Assembly: GCA_020086605.1 (NCBI GenBank)
Contig: JACBWW010000004.1
Span: 38,107,230 to 38,171,229, forward strand
Length of the DNA: 64,000 bases
Source: Lanius collurio
Lineage: Eukaryota > Chordata > Aves > Passeriformes > Laniidae
Reading direction: 5' to 3'
In this document: positions 37,936-52,900 of the stretch, piece by piece
Numbering within the stretch: the first letter of the stretch is position 1
Layout of the letters: each line of letters begins with the position of its first letter
Program-made: the position numbers and the translations under genes
Notes under the pieces: model-generated
What the model saw: only the letters and a program-made list of their open reading frames with translations
Databases searched by the model: none
What the model was told of the DNA's origin: nothing

Positions 37936-40900
37936 CCCTGTAGGGTAGGTACTATTCACTAAGGATATGAAATATCATAGTACATAACTGGCCCTATTCA
38001 TATTCTGGACTTAGGATTCAGCCATGATCTCAACAATTTCTTTAGTCTGATCCATTGTCCCATTGCAAAGGCAAGATAGAAGTGCACAAGATAAGCACAT
38101 GCACAATTTATTTTGCCCAAAAGCAGCAGATAAGTTCCCAGACTTTCAAGTTCTCTTTGAACCAAATCCAAGTGCAGAATCTTTCAGCATTGGTTTCAAC
38201 TCTACAGGAAATAATTGCTTTACTCACACAATATGTGCTTGACATTTCCTGAAGAGCCAAATTTTGGTACCCAAAATTATTTCAGAGAAAAGGATAAAGG
38301 AACTTTATCTCGGTTATGTCTGTATGCAATTTTGCTCTCTCCTTTCCAGAGTTCTCAAAGGCTGTTTCATACATCCCTGAGGGGAATAGCCTTGAGGGAA
38401 AGCAACCTCTTAGTTGTATCTGTTTTTTTCCAAGCTGTGTTTTACACCTTGTAGTGTCATCAGGCAGTATATCAAGAGCATTACTGCACTTGACTTTTCT
38501 TATTTTCTTGTGACAATATCCTCAGGGTTGATAAATGGTCCTGCTTCGTATAGAAGGCAATATATTTATTTGGATCCTATATATAAGTTTATGAAATCAT
38601 GACATTCTGCAGCAGTGACTGGAGCAACAAGCAAGGGCTATTACATCAGTTAACCCTTAGGCAATGGTTGCTGTTACCTGTCTTCATCATTAACCCCTTG
38701 AGGACTGAAAATGGGTGTTACTAATAACAAGTTGCCATTCAACCATTTCCACCATCAGGTTTATTGTCATGTGAGCTAAAAATTAATATTATTTTTATTT
38801 TGCCTGTATTTATAATCAGTCTACATTTTAATTGGTGTACATGTTTCTGAGAGCAAATGCAGAAGACAAGCATTGCTTATAGATAGTGTGAGGAGAGAGA
38901 ATTGAAAGCACAGAAGAGAAATATAGTCTGTCTTGCTCACTTTTAATGCTGCACATTTTTCCTTAAGTTTGCTTATGCTCGGACCACTGTCTTAGTGATG
39001 TTTATTCTAGGAATCACGAGGTGAGTTTCAGGGAGTATAAAAACTGGGCTCCCTGCAGTAGTCTTTGAAACATTTTTCATTTAACTGCAATTGTCAGTTC
39101 TAGCTCTCTCATAAAAAAAACCTAAATTGATAACACACAATAAGAAGAGGCTGAAGTGCATAGCAGTGAGGAGCATTGCTTTAAAGCCATGAGAAAATGG
39201 ATTCCAATCAGTCTAATTCCACACACAGACTTGTGCCAGGGCTGCTGTATATCCTGCAGCCAGGCTTTGTGACTGCCTCTGCTACTTGAGATGCAGGCAG
39301 TCATGCTTTGGCACATCTTTCTACTCCTGTTCTTCCACAGATCAAATGTCCATTTCATACCAGTGTCAGTTCTTTCAATGGTCCTCTAAAAAAACAGCAA
39401 TAAACTACATGTGTTGTAAGTTCTTTGGAATAGGAAATAGCTCTGTTTAATTCAGTTTCTAGAGTTTGTTGACAAGAAATCACTAACCTATCTTGCATTA
39501 CAATAGAAATGACAAGTGCCTCTAATAAATGGAAAGGCATTTTTTTTACGGATGCCAAACCTGCTTCTGCATGTCCCAAACAGATGGGTTCACAAATCAG
39601 TTGGCTGCAATTTCAGAGGAATACTGGAAGTTATCTGATTGAGCGCTGGTGTAGAGCCCAGATCTGTCACAGGAGTGCCCCAAGGAGCTGCTCTGTAGCA
39701 GCCCTCACTTTGCCTGCTGCCATCAGTGGGCCAGAAAGGAGAAAATGGGATGGGAACCATCATGGACTGCTCATCCCCTTCTGCTGTTACCAGGGATCAT
39801 ATGGTTTAGATTATTCCATAAGATGGAAGTGGTGCTGGTTACTGACTCACTGCCAGATATATGTTTACTAACTCTTCATCTCTGAGTATAACTGAGTTAG
39901 GAAATACATTTTTATTTGTGGTGTCATTTTATTATGTGCAGTAATTTGGTTTCATGTGATATGTCACCCGAGGGGTTATTTGTACATAAAGGGAGAGATG
40001 TTAAGCTCAATCTCTCTTATCATGAGTTAATGAAATTAAACCACAGCAAATAAATTGATGTAATTTGCTGGCACACATTAATTTCCATATCTGGGTTGCT
40101 GAAGAGCAGAGCCCACCAACATGTGCAGTTAAAAAGTGATTAAATGCTGCATTTTTGGATGGCCTAGGAGGACATACAAGTAATTAAGCAGAGCCTTGAA
40201 TTACTCTTGAAATATTTTGGGAAAGCTACTACATAATGTAGATGTGTATTCCTTACAAAACTCAATTCAGTTATTGCTTCCAGATTTGTTGTCACTTTGG
40301 AACCTACACCAATATTTCAGCTAATTCATATCAAAGAAACTGTTACGGAATATTCCTTCAGCAGCCATCTGTGTCACGTGATAAGTTGCTCCTCAGTTGT
40401 GCTTCTGTAGCAGAAGTGGCAGCATCAGTAAACTTGCTGGGAAAAGTTCCCTGTGGTGGAAGATTTGTTCACCCAAACAAATGGCCCTGTTTGAGGCAGC
40501 CAGCAGATGTTGTCATCTACAACACAGCAATCTTTTTCTCTGCTCTGGCCCACACTGATCACAACTCTGAACATTTTAAATATACATGGGTTAGATATAT
40601 TGTAGCTGTGCAATTCAGCCACAGAGGCAGCAGCTGCAGGTAACTATTAGTTCTTCTCTTTCGTCCTTTCCTTTCGCTTGTCCTGGTCCACACTTCCTTC
40701 CTTGCACTCAGAATATGTTTATGCTAAACTCTGGAGGATGGTTATTTATTAGTTTATTTTGGTAGTGATTTGCAGCCATTGAATAATTCACATAGCACAT
40801 TGTCATAGCTTTGCAATGGTCATGTTAGGCTGGACATTTACTTCAAGTCCTCTGGCTTCCCTTTGCAACTACACAGGGTGTGTCCTGACCCGACTGCTGA

Positions 40901-43900
40901 AATTTTAAATGTTGCCTGAATACCATGTCAAGTCTTAAATGACCATGGTTGTAGAATATCAGCCACCAGTGAAAGAAGTAATTAGTGGGGTCTGTTTGTC
41001 ACTGCAGTCTCCTTTGTTTTAATAAACTTCTCTACCTGCACTGAAAGTACTGCACTGACTGATTTTCCAAATAATAATAAAACTGCAGAGAAAAGAATGT
41101 GCTTAATTTCATTTGGCTTCTTTTATTTTTTACCAACCCCGTTGGCTGTCGCTCATAGCAGAAACAAAATTGCAATTCACTTTTCAGTGACATAAATCTG
41201 CCAATGCAACAAAAATTCCCCTTTCACTGTCCACAAATGTATGGTCCCCTCTCACAGCCAACGTGGCTGTGCCCTTGATTGATTCTATATTGTGACACAT
41301 CTCTTGCCTGGATAGAGCATATGTTTGTTAGTTCCTTTCTGGTATCTATAAGCCTTTAGGAAACTGTTTTAGCTGTTCCCAGCTGGAAATTTATTTGCAA
41401 ACCAGCACTTGTGTATGGTTTTTTTTCCTATATTTATGTAATGCCTTGGAGTGAAGCTCTGGGATGAATGTATTTTAGCACACTCAAAAAAGTTGGTGGC
41501 TGAATTTGGCTTGGCAGTGGGGGAAGCTACAGGGGTGGCTTCTGTGAGAAGCTATCAGAAGCTTTCCCCATGTCTGGTAGAGCCAACACCAGTTGGCTCC
41601 AAGGTGGACCTGCTAACGGCCAAGGGCAGGGTGTCAGTGTCAGCAGTAGCACCTCTGTGATTTAAGAAAAGGAAAAAAATCCTCAGCACCTGCAGCTGGA
41701 ATGAAGATTGAGAATATGCAAGAGAAAAAACTCTGCAGTCTCCAAGGTCATTGAAGAACACACATTTATATGTGCACACACATATATGAGCACAAACACA
41801 CACAATATTGTTTAGGAATGAAATTAATAATTATTTTCTGTAATTTTTTCTATGTATAAATTCTTTGTTAACATAGACATCATAATGATGGAGCATAGAT
41901 AAAGTTCAAATAATGAAAATAAGTGTTGTGTTGTTAAGTAAGTGCTTCTTCCCTTTTCTATATAGATAACCATTTGTGCAAAGAACAGGCCTAAGATGTG
42001 TGTGCAATGAAGCTCTAGACATAATATTTAGCAAGCGTGTTTCAGTGGTAGAAAAAAATATTTTCCTTGGAGTAAGTCACGGAAAATATTTTTGAGCTGA
42101 AGAAAGAAAAATATTTTGGAGAAAAACAATTATTGAATTACAAAGATACTTTATTTAATCCTTCTACCTTAATTCATTTCTAAGATGTGCCCTTTTAAAA
42201 TGTATAGCAGAAAATACAATATTTATGTGCTTGTCACCATGTGTTAATTGTACAGGTTTGTTTAGGACCCTGCGTTCATCCATTAACTTTCAAAAGCATT
42301 CACATTCTTTCATGTGCTTTACTTTTTACCCCTTGACAAAACCCTGTCCACTTCAGGTTTGTATCTGAGTACCTCACAGAAACTTGTGGGGTTTATCTTT
42401 ACAAATGCCCTACTGGGTAAGGAAAGAAATGTCTCCACTTTAAAGATGTGAGCTAGCCCACGTGCCTTGTGAACACTTACACAAGAAGTCTGTTATTGCA
42501 GACCTTCCTCAACACGAAGGTACCTTTCACACTGTGTGCAGCAGAAGAATAATGGGTTTTGTTAGTGAGATATTGTCTCATATTCTCGCTCAGCAGTAAG
42601 TCTAAATAAATATAGAGATGCATTAAGTTTTCTGGTTCAAACAAGACAAGCAATGGCAGGTGCATCTAGGGAGCAAACAGCAGCAGCATGCTGCAGTACA
42701 GAAAATATCACAAATTTTTAGCTATGTTCAGCATTGACTCTGTGTGTAATTAATTAAAAAAAAAATACTTTATCACTGGACTGTCAAATTTTCAGTTGCT
42801 GATAAACTGTTAAAATTACCCAGTTTTGGGAGCATGGAGATCACGCCTGGCCAATTAGAACTTCTAACTCCAATATTTGTGGTCAGACACCATCATATGT
42901 CTCCTCATATATGTTGTTCAGTTGAAAATACTCTTTCATTAACCAACAGGAATTTGCTCTTTTAGTGAATGTTGTGCCTAATTAGGACAGAACAGGGGCT
43001 GGTGTTGTCTCATTGTCACATGCATACAGGTCAAAGGCTGAACAATCAAAACCTGTGCATCTTCTATATCCAGTTTACCTCTTGTGCTCAGCTCCAGGCA
43101 GCAGGAATTTACCATCATCTATTCACCATTCTCCATACATTACACTACACACACTGTTAATGTGGAGAGAAGTTTTTATCAAGCCTATTTCTTTCTCCAT
43201 CTAGAATCATGTTCCATAATTTATTCCAGGCATATGAGAATATTGAAAAAAAATTTGACCCATATACTACCATTATTTATGCGCAGGGTCTTTGAAGAAA
43301 ATATTTAAGTAAAGTAAAAGACAAATTAGAGGTATCAGTTTATGGAGAAAGCTGTTTCACATGTAAAACTTATAAAGCATTAGCATCAATGTGATACTAA
43401 GAGCAAGTCAGCTTTTAAAAGTGAACCATGTTTGAGTAAGAATATTTCTGCCCATCATATGTAATGCGGAAAAAATGGCAAAAGATGTTTGTCTATATCC
43501 TTTTTAATGGCACAGCTCCTTAATGAAAAACTATGAAGAAAGGAAGATGTTTGGTGCAGAGGTTAGGAATTTACCCCCTACTTTATGTCAGAATATAAGA
43601 CATGAGTATTTGAAATACTTAATAAGAAATGATAAACAGTTAATTCAGCCCTGAGTCACCCATCAAACAGAAGTGCATATTTATACATCCCTGCCATTTT
43701 TCCTCCTCAGTTACAGGTCAGCTCATCCAGCCTTGGTCCACCCTGCCCCTTTCTTGCCTCAGATTCTCTTATTGTTGTATAAATTCTCCATTCTTGACTC
43801 CATCCTGATCCAAATAGCACTCACATCTATCTCCTTAGCCTTGGCTGCTTTTTGATCCTCTTCTCAAATTCCAGGCAAATTCTTGCTATTTCCCTATCTG

Positions 43901-46900
43901 ACAGCTTTTCTGCCCTCCAGCTCAGGTGCTCCTTACTATGGCATCTGGGTTTGATTACATGGTACTGATTTCTATGTCCTTAAAGACTTCCTTGAAAAGA
44001 CTTAAATTGTACATTTATGAAAACCTTGTTTTATGATTATTTAATTGCATCAATATAAAAGGAAATTAAAATTACAGTAAAGAGGCCATTTACAGTGTCT
44101 CCAAATGATTTATCTCATGTATTTCTTGAATAGATGGAGAAAGTATGGAAATGTTTTCCTCCATAAGAGTCAATTGAGAGGGAACAATATAGATTCCATC
44201 TCTTAAACTTGGACCTTGTTTCCTGTGCATCAACACTAGAAAGGCAGAGGCCAAATTTCACTTAAATCAATATTTAGAAGTTTGGGTAGTTTTGTGCAGA
44301 ATGTTGATGACAGGATATGTTGAAAACTTTCTGTTTCCAGGAAAGCCAAATGAGTTTAGATTGGTAAAAATGGGTTGGGCTGGGCTGTGTCCCTTGTGCC
44401 AAGAAAGAGGAAGGGTAGTCTGTGATACACTATGACATAATCAGAATTTTAGGAGAAGAAAAACAATATTTTCTTTAGATATACACTAGGAAAGGCAACA
44501 TTTTAATGAATAATTTTCTTGTGAAGCTTTCTGCAGTATGTATATGATTACATATCATGTGAACCACTGCAAACAGGGGAATCAAGAGATCAAGAAATAA
44601 CAGGCTTCTTTGGGAACAGAAATTTCAGACAGAGATACAGAGCAATTTTAGAAGGATCCACTTTTTTGTGTAACGGTTCATCAATTTATTTTAGGCCTAG
44701 TTCAGTGGGTGAATAAAGAAAAGGAGAAGATGGGAGATTTCAGAGCTTTTTTTACACTGAGTTGGAGATTGCACTCCAGTGGAGATGTCCTTGAAGGTAT
44801 AGTGATCCATTTTGCTTAAACTGAGCAAGTCATAGAACATATTTTCTCTCTCCTTCGTACTTCTTACTTCTACAGAGTAAAAGATGCAAATGCACTTAAA
44901 ACCTTGAATAGCATAGAACAAACATGCAGGTGTGATACACTGTAAATTCAAGGCAAAAGTTACGCTATGACACATAAATGAAGGAATATCTGTGAATAAA
45001 CTGCTTAAATATAATCATTTGGATGCTAATAATATTTTAATTTGAAATCAAAAATCAATAAAAAGAGAAGCAGAGTACAGCAAAGGTGAGATCTGCAGGC
45101 TGAAGAACATCTCTATATTTTACAGGAAGGTTTTTTTGGCTTATAACTCAGACATTGCCTAGAAAGGCCAATAATAAAAGGCTATTCATCTCACACATAA
45201 CACATATTTCTTAATTACCTTATTTTCTTTATTCTGTCATTTATTGAGTATCTCTAATATCCTAATACTTCTTATACTACAATGATCTGGGATCTTAACG
45301 AGAATCAATGCTTGTGCATCTGTAACTACCAGAGCTATGACACAAACAAAACAAAAAAGAAACAACTTATTTGAAGAAGTACTTTCTTATATTTTGAAAA
45401 GGGCATACTTGTAATTAATCTCACATTAAAGGAGTCTGATCTTTTTTTGCAAGAGAAAGATCGGATTTTTAACTAGGCAAATGAATATTGGTAACTGAAA
45501 TGTTCTGAAACCTGCTTACCTGGGTGCCACATGAGAATTACTATGGTATTGAAATGTTTTTTCACAGTGCAGTTTCCAGGGCTTTTGTTTTCACCAGACC
45601 ATGTAGTAAGAAGTGATGTGGCACTGCTGTACAGCACAGCCCTGTGATGTGCTGCAGCACAAGATCTCAGAACCAGTGCCTGTGCCCTGACATAGGTGTA
45701 GGCAATCTCCATAATATTAGCAGATACACAAGCATCAGAAAACAGGGAATGCCTGGATTCTTCTCGTGGGGGAGATGAATTTATGATTCTTGGATAAAGA
45801 AACATTTCAGATTAGATGGAGTTCCTACTTTGTTGGGTTTTGCTGTCCTTACTGCACCTGGAAGATGCTGCAGTGGGGACATCACACTGGCATGATCCCA
45901 ACCTGTGATGGGATCTCCCATTTGTGGATTGTATATGGCATCCATGCTTTGAAACTTATGAGCCACAGAATATATTGACTCCTCTAGGTTCAAATGAAGA
46001 TTCTTCAGCTCTCTTGCTTTATATATATTTTTAAAATTCATTTTAAAAACATTTTAAAAATTTCAACCCTGCTGCCAGGTCTAACCCTTTCAGTCTAATA
46101 CCGCAGCGAGTCCCCCGTCACCAAACTGACTCCCACAGCACATTCACACCATGCGTGTGCCCTCAACCCAGCATTTCCATCTATCCACTCATCCTTCTAG
46201 CCCGGTACCAAGCCCTTGGGTTTAATTTATTGAAATTGGAGTGGATGAAAATCTTCTTGAGCTTTGCATGGACATTCAAGGGTGCTGGCACTTAACATAA
46301 AATATTTTGGCCTTTTTAATTCAAATGTTATTTACTAAGAAACTTGCTTGTTACACTTTCATGGAAACATTTGTGTTCCCACAGACTGAGAGTACTCAGT
46401 TTATTAAACACCCCCTTATATGTAGGTGCTGATAGTACTTTTTATTTTTCTAAATTCTCATTACTCATCTCAGAAATTACACCCCCTCTCCTCTGGGCAT
46501 TGTTTATCACTAAGCAAACATCATATATTTCATATGGAAGGCAGTTTTACCAAGTGAGAAGATTTGCTTCATCTGACTGACGATGATAAACTGATACAAA
46601 ACCAGAAGCAGTGTCTTGCAATTTTTTTTAAGTGAATAGAATTTACATCCCCACAGTGAAATGAATAAGCTTTTTGTTTTATTGCCCTTTGACAAAGCTG
46701 TAGATGGAAATAGGTATTTGCTGAAGCAGTAGAAAATGTTGCAGTTTAGTTCTGATGTATACTATGTTGCATTTAGTGCAACACACACGAGATGTAATAC
46801 TGCTTTCTCATGTTAAATATACCCTGTGATTTTAGCATTACATTGTTCTGAATGTTTAGGACTAAGACCTACATCTGTATATGCTGATATTTTTAAGTCA

Positions 46901-49900
46901 TATATGCTCAAAAGACTCAAGATATTTAGATTCTATTGGGATAACTTAGAATTCAAAAGCTGTGTATTTCAAAGTATATTCAAGTATATATTTACCTGCT
47001 TGCTTTCCCTGTGCCCCATCTGAACATTTTCAAATATTCCACTCAGACAATCTTGTTGAAACCAGAAGGTTTAGGTTTTTTTGTCTCTGAACCATAAAGG
47101 TTTTTAAACAGATTGTTTTCCTTTAGATGCAACACAAATTGCACCAAAGGAACATTTTCTGGAGCAATAAAAATCCCAAACCTGTCTTCAAGCATTCGGT
47201 TCTGTAACGTCTGTGGTAAATGGCTTATTTTGATATGGTATTTTCTGACCAGAAAGTCAAAATAATCTGAAAGACATTCCTGTCCAGTGATTTATCAGAT
47301 TACAAATAAAGATGAATCAATGCTTCCCTGTGAGAAAAACAGGAACTGGATCAATGACAAAGCAGATTAGAAAATGAAAATGTTACTATTTTTGTGACAT
47401 TAACAATGTAAATTTTTCCCTTTTGTTTTTTCCTTTGTGCAAATTACTTCAAGTCTAGGTTCTGGGGTTTTTTCTTGCTTCCTCAGACTGAAAAACAAAA
47501 TTTTGTTCTAGATGCTTAGAAGGTGATTTAAGGTACTAACATTTAAGTTATCCATTTTATAGATATCATTTATTCAAATCTTAGGTGTTTTCAAGAATCC
47601 AAAGTTAAAAAAAAAAAGTGGAGTCTGTAAAATTCTATTCATCATTTTTACTTTGAATATATACTCCTTGAACATATATATGATAAAAACAACTGATGAA
47701 CCTAAGCTAAACTGCTTCCCTGGAAACATCTTCAGCTATTTGATCCCATCTAGTTAATTTAATATATGGCTCAACTTCAGGCTACTCGGTATATGTTATG
47801 TTGGGCACTAAATCCTTGACAGAGATGGGGCGGGGCAGGGGGGATGTAAAATCTAACAGTAGGACTTGTACTTTTCAAAAAGTGATGCCTTAGGTTACAT
47901 GCATAGCTCTTCAGTGTTTACATATGAAAGTGACCTTTTCTCAGAACTGAAGGTGTAGTGTCCATTCAGTTCCTCTGAAAATCCTCTGCTGGTTTATTAT
48001 GCTAAAGTAAAGATTTATGCTTTTAATGTTATGCATGTAAAGCATCTCATTTACAAAAATCATCACCACAACAGGCTGCAATTGGCTATCAGCCTCAGCT
48101 CAAGTATACAGGATTGAATGCTTGTTCTTAGCAAAAGTTAATCTTCTTCCCAAATGAAAAATGGAGACATTTTGGATACTGGCAGGATTTTGCTACCTCA
48201 TTCTGTCTATAATCCTTTTGCAGAGGTGTTCACATGAAATGAAATTTTTTAACATTAATTTTAAAACCGAAAATAAATTTGTTTCCTCAGTGGCAAAACC
48301 AGTCTGTAATCCTCCAGCACATCCTTTGATCCAAGAAGAAAATTTCAAACCTTTAATCCTCAGTTTTGGAAATATTTTACTGAGACTAACTCCCATTTAA
48401 TTTCATTCATCACCATGAGACTGATGAATTATAAATCAGGCTCATTATTCAGAACTCGTTTATTTTCTTGTCACTTCCTTTTTTTGCTTTTGATTCCCTT
48501 CTCTATTTTTGCCTTCTCCTAGTCCAACAGTTTAGGTGGATGGTAGCTACTACAACATGGTTTACTTTAAACACAGTCAGTGCACTTATTTGGAGATCTG
48601 TGTAATGAAGAGCTGGGAATGCTTTCACCACCAAGCCCACCCCCGAGCTATTCACTGACTAGAAAAATACAGTCAAAATAGATATGTTCTTACTGCTCAA
48701 TTTTAACTTTCTGGTCAGAAAATACTGCTACAACATCATATCAACTACAAAACGCACTAAGCTGAAATGCTCTTGCATAAGATGCTTTACATGGTTCAGT
48801 ACCTTCTTATAAGATTCCTAATACATTTAAAGATATACTAATCAGTGAAATAGCATGAAATATTGATACCTTATTATTGATCTCGTTGCTTGTTTCATGA
48901 TACCTTTAAGAAAAGGGATTTTTCCATCGAGGAATGCAAGATAAAATTAAAAAACAGAATATGTGAGCAGTACATATATTTGCTGGCTAGCAATTCAAAT
49001 ATTTTGTTTGTAATGATGTGTCTTGGTAGCTGTAGATAGCAGGAATTTTCATGGAAAGTGTTAGCCACCTAAAATATTTCACTGTTTCATTGGTCTCACT
49101 CATGTTATCATGATCAGCAAACCTTCTTTGACCTGAAGGTCAGAACAGGAATAGTAATCTAATGACTTCTCTAGAGATGGACAACATTTCAGGTACTCAT
49201 CAGGCAGTCAGATTGTTCCTTTCGCAAATAAGCGGTTCCAAAAGGAAATTTATAATCATGGAGAAGTTAAAAGGTCAGATCTTCTGTAGGTCTTCAAATT
49301 TGCATCCAAATATGTGTGCAGATGCTAATAAAATTTTTCTACCATGTAAAAGAAGCTATATAGCAAGGTTTTTTAACTACTTACTGAAATAAGTTTACAA
49401 CTGTGAACCAGGATTATTTATTAAATGTATTTTTATTGCTTCCACATCTCTCATTTTTGTAAACTGCCATATTATTTTGTCTAAAAGACTGCTCAAAGAG
49501 TTTATTAAAATTTCATTAGCCACAAATAACCCAAACAAGCAAACAAAACAAGATTAAAAAATACAAACAAAAAAAAACCCTGATCATGACAAAACTTCCT
49601 TTTAAACTAAAATTTAGTTTCATATAAAACTTTCTCATTCTTACTCAATATATATCATAGACTTACAGGAATATTTTTTTACTTCCATACAATAGCTACA
49701 GGTGGGTTATTTTTGCGTGTATGTTTGGTTTTTTTCTTATACATGTTATTTTTCATTTGGGTTGTATTCTTTAATTCTCAGCAGAGAAACAAGCCTGAAT
49801 TCATTTATTTTTAAAGTCATTACAGCTGATATGACCTTCCAGCCATAAAGACTCTTTCATCAACCAGACGAAAAATGTCATGTGAGAAGATTTGAATACA

Positions 49901-52900
49901 TTGGAGAATCACTTGACCAGTCAGTGGTAGTTACAAGTTTTGGCATGTCACAAAACTTCAAATAGGTACCCATTTAAGATTAAACACATTTTTGAATGCT
50001 CTTTCTTCACATAGGAAATATGTGCAGGTATCAGCCTTTTGTATGTTATAGAATTATGTTACAGAATTATTTTTAGACCCATAATGAATTTGTGGATTCA
50101 CAATGAGAAAAATCATCTTTTGACTTGTAAACAGAGTAACAGTTGAGCAAGGAATTACTGTAAGTAGTAAATAGAGAATTCTCCAATTTCATTTTGGAAT
50201 ATATGCGTTTAATGTTATATCTATTTCTCTCAAATCTGTTGATAAATCTGACATTTCATTCCTAGGGGTTTTGCCAAGATTTGAATTACTGCGGTTCCCT
50301 AAAGAATGTTTTTGCAAAATAAATGTTTTCTCACAGCCATAATAATTTCATAACTTCTTAAATCTCTTTACTACTGTTAGATATCAGGAATTTAAAAATT
50401 CCTGTTATCTAGCCTGATATAGGCTCAATAACTCAGCAGACAACTTTCATGTGTGTTCTACTTAAACTCACTGTGTAAAGAAGTAAGAGATGAAGTTTCG
50501 AGTGATTTTGAACAATCCCACAAAACTGTAGTGTACCACTCGCAGTGGTCCACTTTTGCTGTGCAGTGCCCTATTTCACATTGTTTACACACACATATTC
50601 TAGAAATGGTTTCCCCGTTTGTGACACTTCTTTAAGAAATTGTGTTACTTAGCTGCAATGCAACTAAACTGTATGAGTAGAATGGTATAAATCTCTGTTG
50701 TCACTTTGTGCTTCATTTCCCTAATCCTTTCAGTGCCACTGGAATAATTTCAGGATTCGTGTTTCAAAATTATGTGTCGGTTGGCTTCACAGAGCAATGC
50801 CCGCTGTAATTCAGAGCACTGCTTTGCACACTGCATCCCCAGTTAAAGGAAACCAAATACTTTTACATTGCTGCTCACATGAAAATATTTCTTAATTTTT
50901 ATGGCCAAAGATCCAGTTCGTCTCCCCCCCTGCAGCCACCACATCTCCAGCAGTGTCATTGGAGCACATGGCCCTGCCACAGCATGTGATTATCTGTACA
51001 GGCCAGAAAGATCCAGCTGTGAAAGGTATTCTGCTACAGGTAACATATGGCTCTGCAGGGTGTCCCATCTGCCATGGCTTCAGCAACTGCAGACGGTCGC
51101 ATAAAGGCTTCACAGTGACTCGGTGGCTTTGAGACAGCATTGCCCCTTTTTGTGTCCCCTCACCTTGTTTTCTGTGTTCATACAGCTTTGATTCTTAGTA
51201 CTCTTGTATTCCCTGGCATGATTGGTTCAGCAACAGTAAAGCAGGTACTTAGAAAATGCTACCTATATTTACTCGGAACAAAGATTAAAGCCCTTAAAAC
51301 TCTGCTTTAAAATTTGTGTCTTTTCTCCTTTGCATTTTACACCTTTTGACAGAAACAAGTTCATGTGCCTATTGATAAGGAAACGGAATGACCTTTTCAC
51401 CTGTGAGATAACTGAGCAGTCTTGTCTGTGTAAGACAGCTTGCAACTTTTGCCTGTATTTCTATATGGGGTTGAAGACTAGAAGAGGTGACTAAGTTTAT
51501 CTGGGCTTCCTAGTTACTATGAAAAATAGAAGTTTTTGGCTAGAAACATGTGTTTTTCAGTGCAGACAGTTTTCTTTTGCTGAATTGTTTTTCAAAGTAA
51601 GATTCCAGTCATGGCACGGACACATCAGTCATATTACTGAGGGACATCTTGTTCTTCTTTTCCCTTCTGTTGGAACCCAGAGTGCAGGGAATATTTCTCT
51701 GCCTGTTCTGAAGGGTTCTACCCCCCAGGGAAACACTGATTTTAACCTTCATCCATGGAGAGGGCTGCCAAGGCTTTGGGATGAGTTAGAATCTACAAGG
51801 GTGAGAGTTAGGTGGTAGTATAATATATAGTTTGTCACAGGGTGAAAAATTTAGAGTTTTGGGCTTTTTGCTATGATAAGTGGATGAAGACAAGATGGAG
51901 GACCCCTGTTGTTTTCCAGACCTCCTTCTTCTTCTTCACCTATTCTATTTTCTGCAGTGTTGGTAGCACAGAATGATTGGTTAGGAAATGTCGCCGTAGA
52001 GGGCTACGTGAATAGATTGTTCATTAGGCATTGGTAGAAAAGCAAAAATAATGTACATTCTTGGTGACAATTGGGTTATTTAACTTTAAAAGGGTCTTGA
52101 ATTTTCTGTATTCAGTCTTTTGATGCTTCTCTGCTTCATGCTATTTCGGCAGCGTGTAAATTACTGATAAGAGGTAGTAAACAATCTGAAGACTGAGAAT
52201 ATCCAAAAGTCCCGTTCATCTCTTACTGCTGGACAGGACTTTCTTCCCCATCTGGGGAGGACAGTGGGGGTTGAGAACCGCCACACCTTCCAAAACATTT
52301 TTCATGTCTTCTTTAAAGGCTCTTTGTGGTTGTTTTTCACACACATGTTATTGTACTTTCTCATCAGTGGCCCATCTTATAAATGACACCATGAATTATT
52401 AAAAAAAAAATATTTTTATCCTCTCATTTTCCAGTAATGAGGCAGAGTTTGCCTGTTTGGGAAGCTAAGGTGCATAGTTTTATATCCCCATCCTCTGTTA
52501 CTGAAGAAGCTAAACTGGGCTACATCAACCACAGTAACACAAACTGGCCAGCATTCAAAACCATCCTTCATTCCTTGGCAGAGCCAGAGACCCACAAGGA
52601 AAAGACAAGGGATTCAGGGAGCATCTCTGTCTCTAAGGGTTTCTCATAGCTTTCAGTTGTCTTTCTTTAATTTTCTTCCTTGTATTTGTTGTACTGATTT
52701 GTTGTTTTCTTCCTTGTATTTGTATTTTGGGGGGTTTTGTTTACATTTCATTGTCTAGCACATTTACAGAAAATGTCTTCTTGTTTCCTACTGTGCTGAC
52801 CAAGTTACAGCTTGATTTCCTGTAGAAATATTCTCTCAGGGGAGAGAATAATTCTGCCTTTTTAAAATCATTTTAGCCTTTTTTGTCTGCAATATTTTAT

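Noticed and set aside
39509..39871. 120-codon plus-strand frame
   Set aside because: Unrecognised, with low-complexity ends and no family motif. Treated as chance.
40242..40643. Longest open frame in the window (133 codons, plus strand)
   Set aside because: No recognisable domain or coding composition. Frames of this length are expected by chance in 64 kb searched in six frames. No splice or promoter context supports it, though a borderline case for transcription data.
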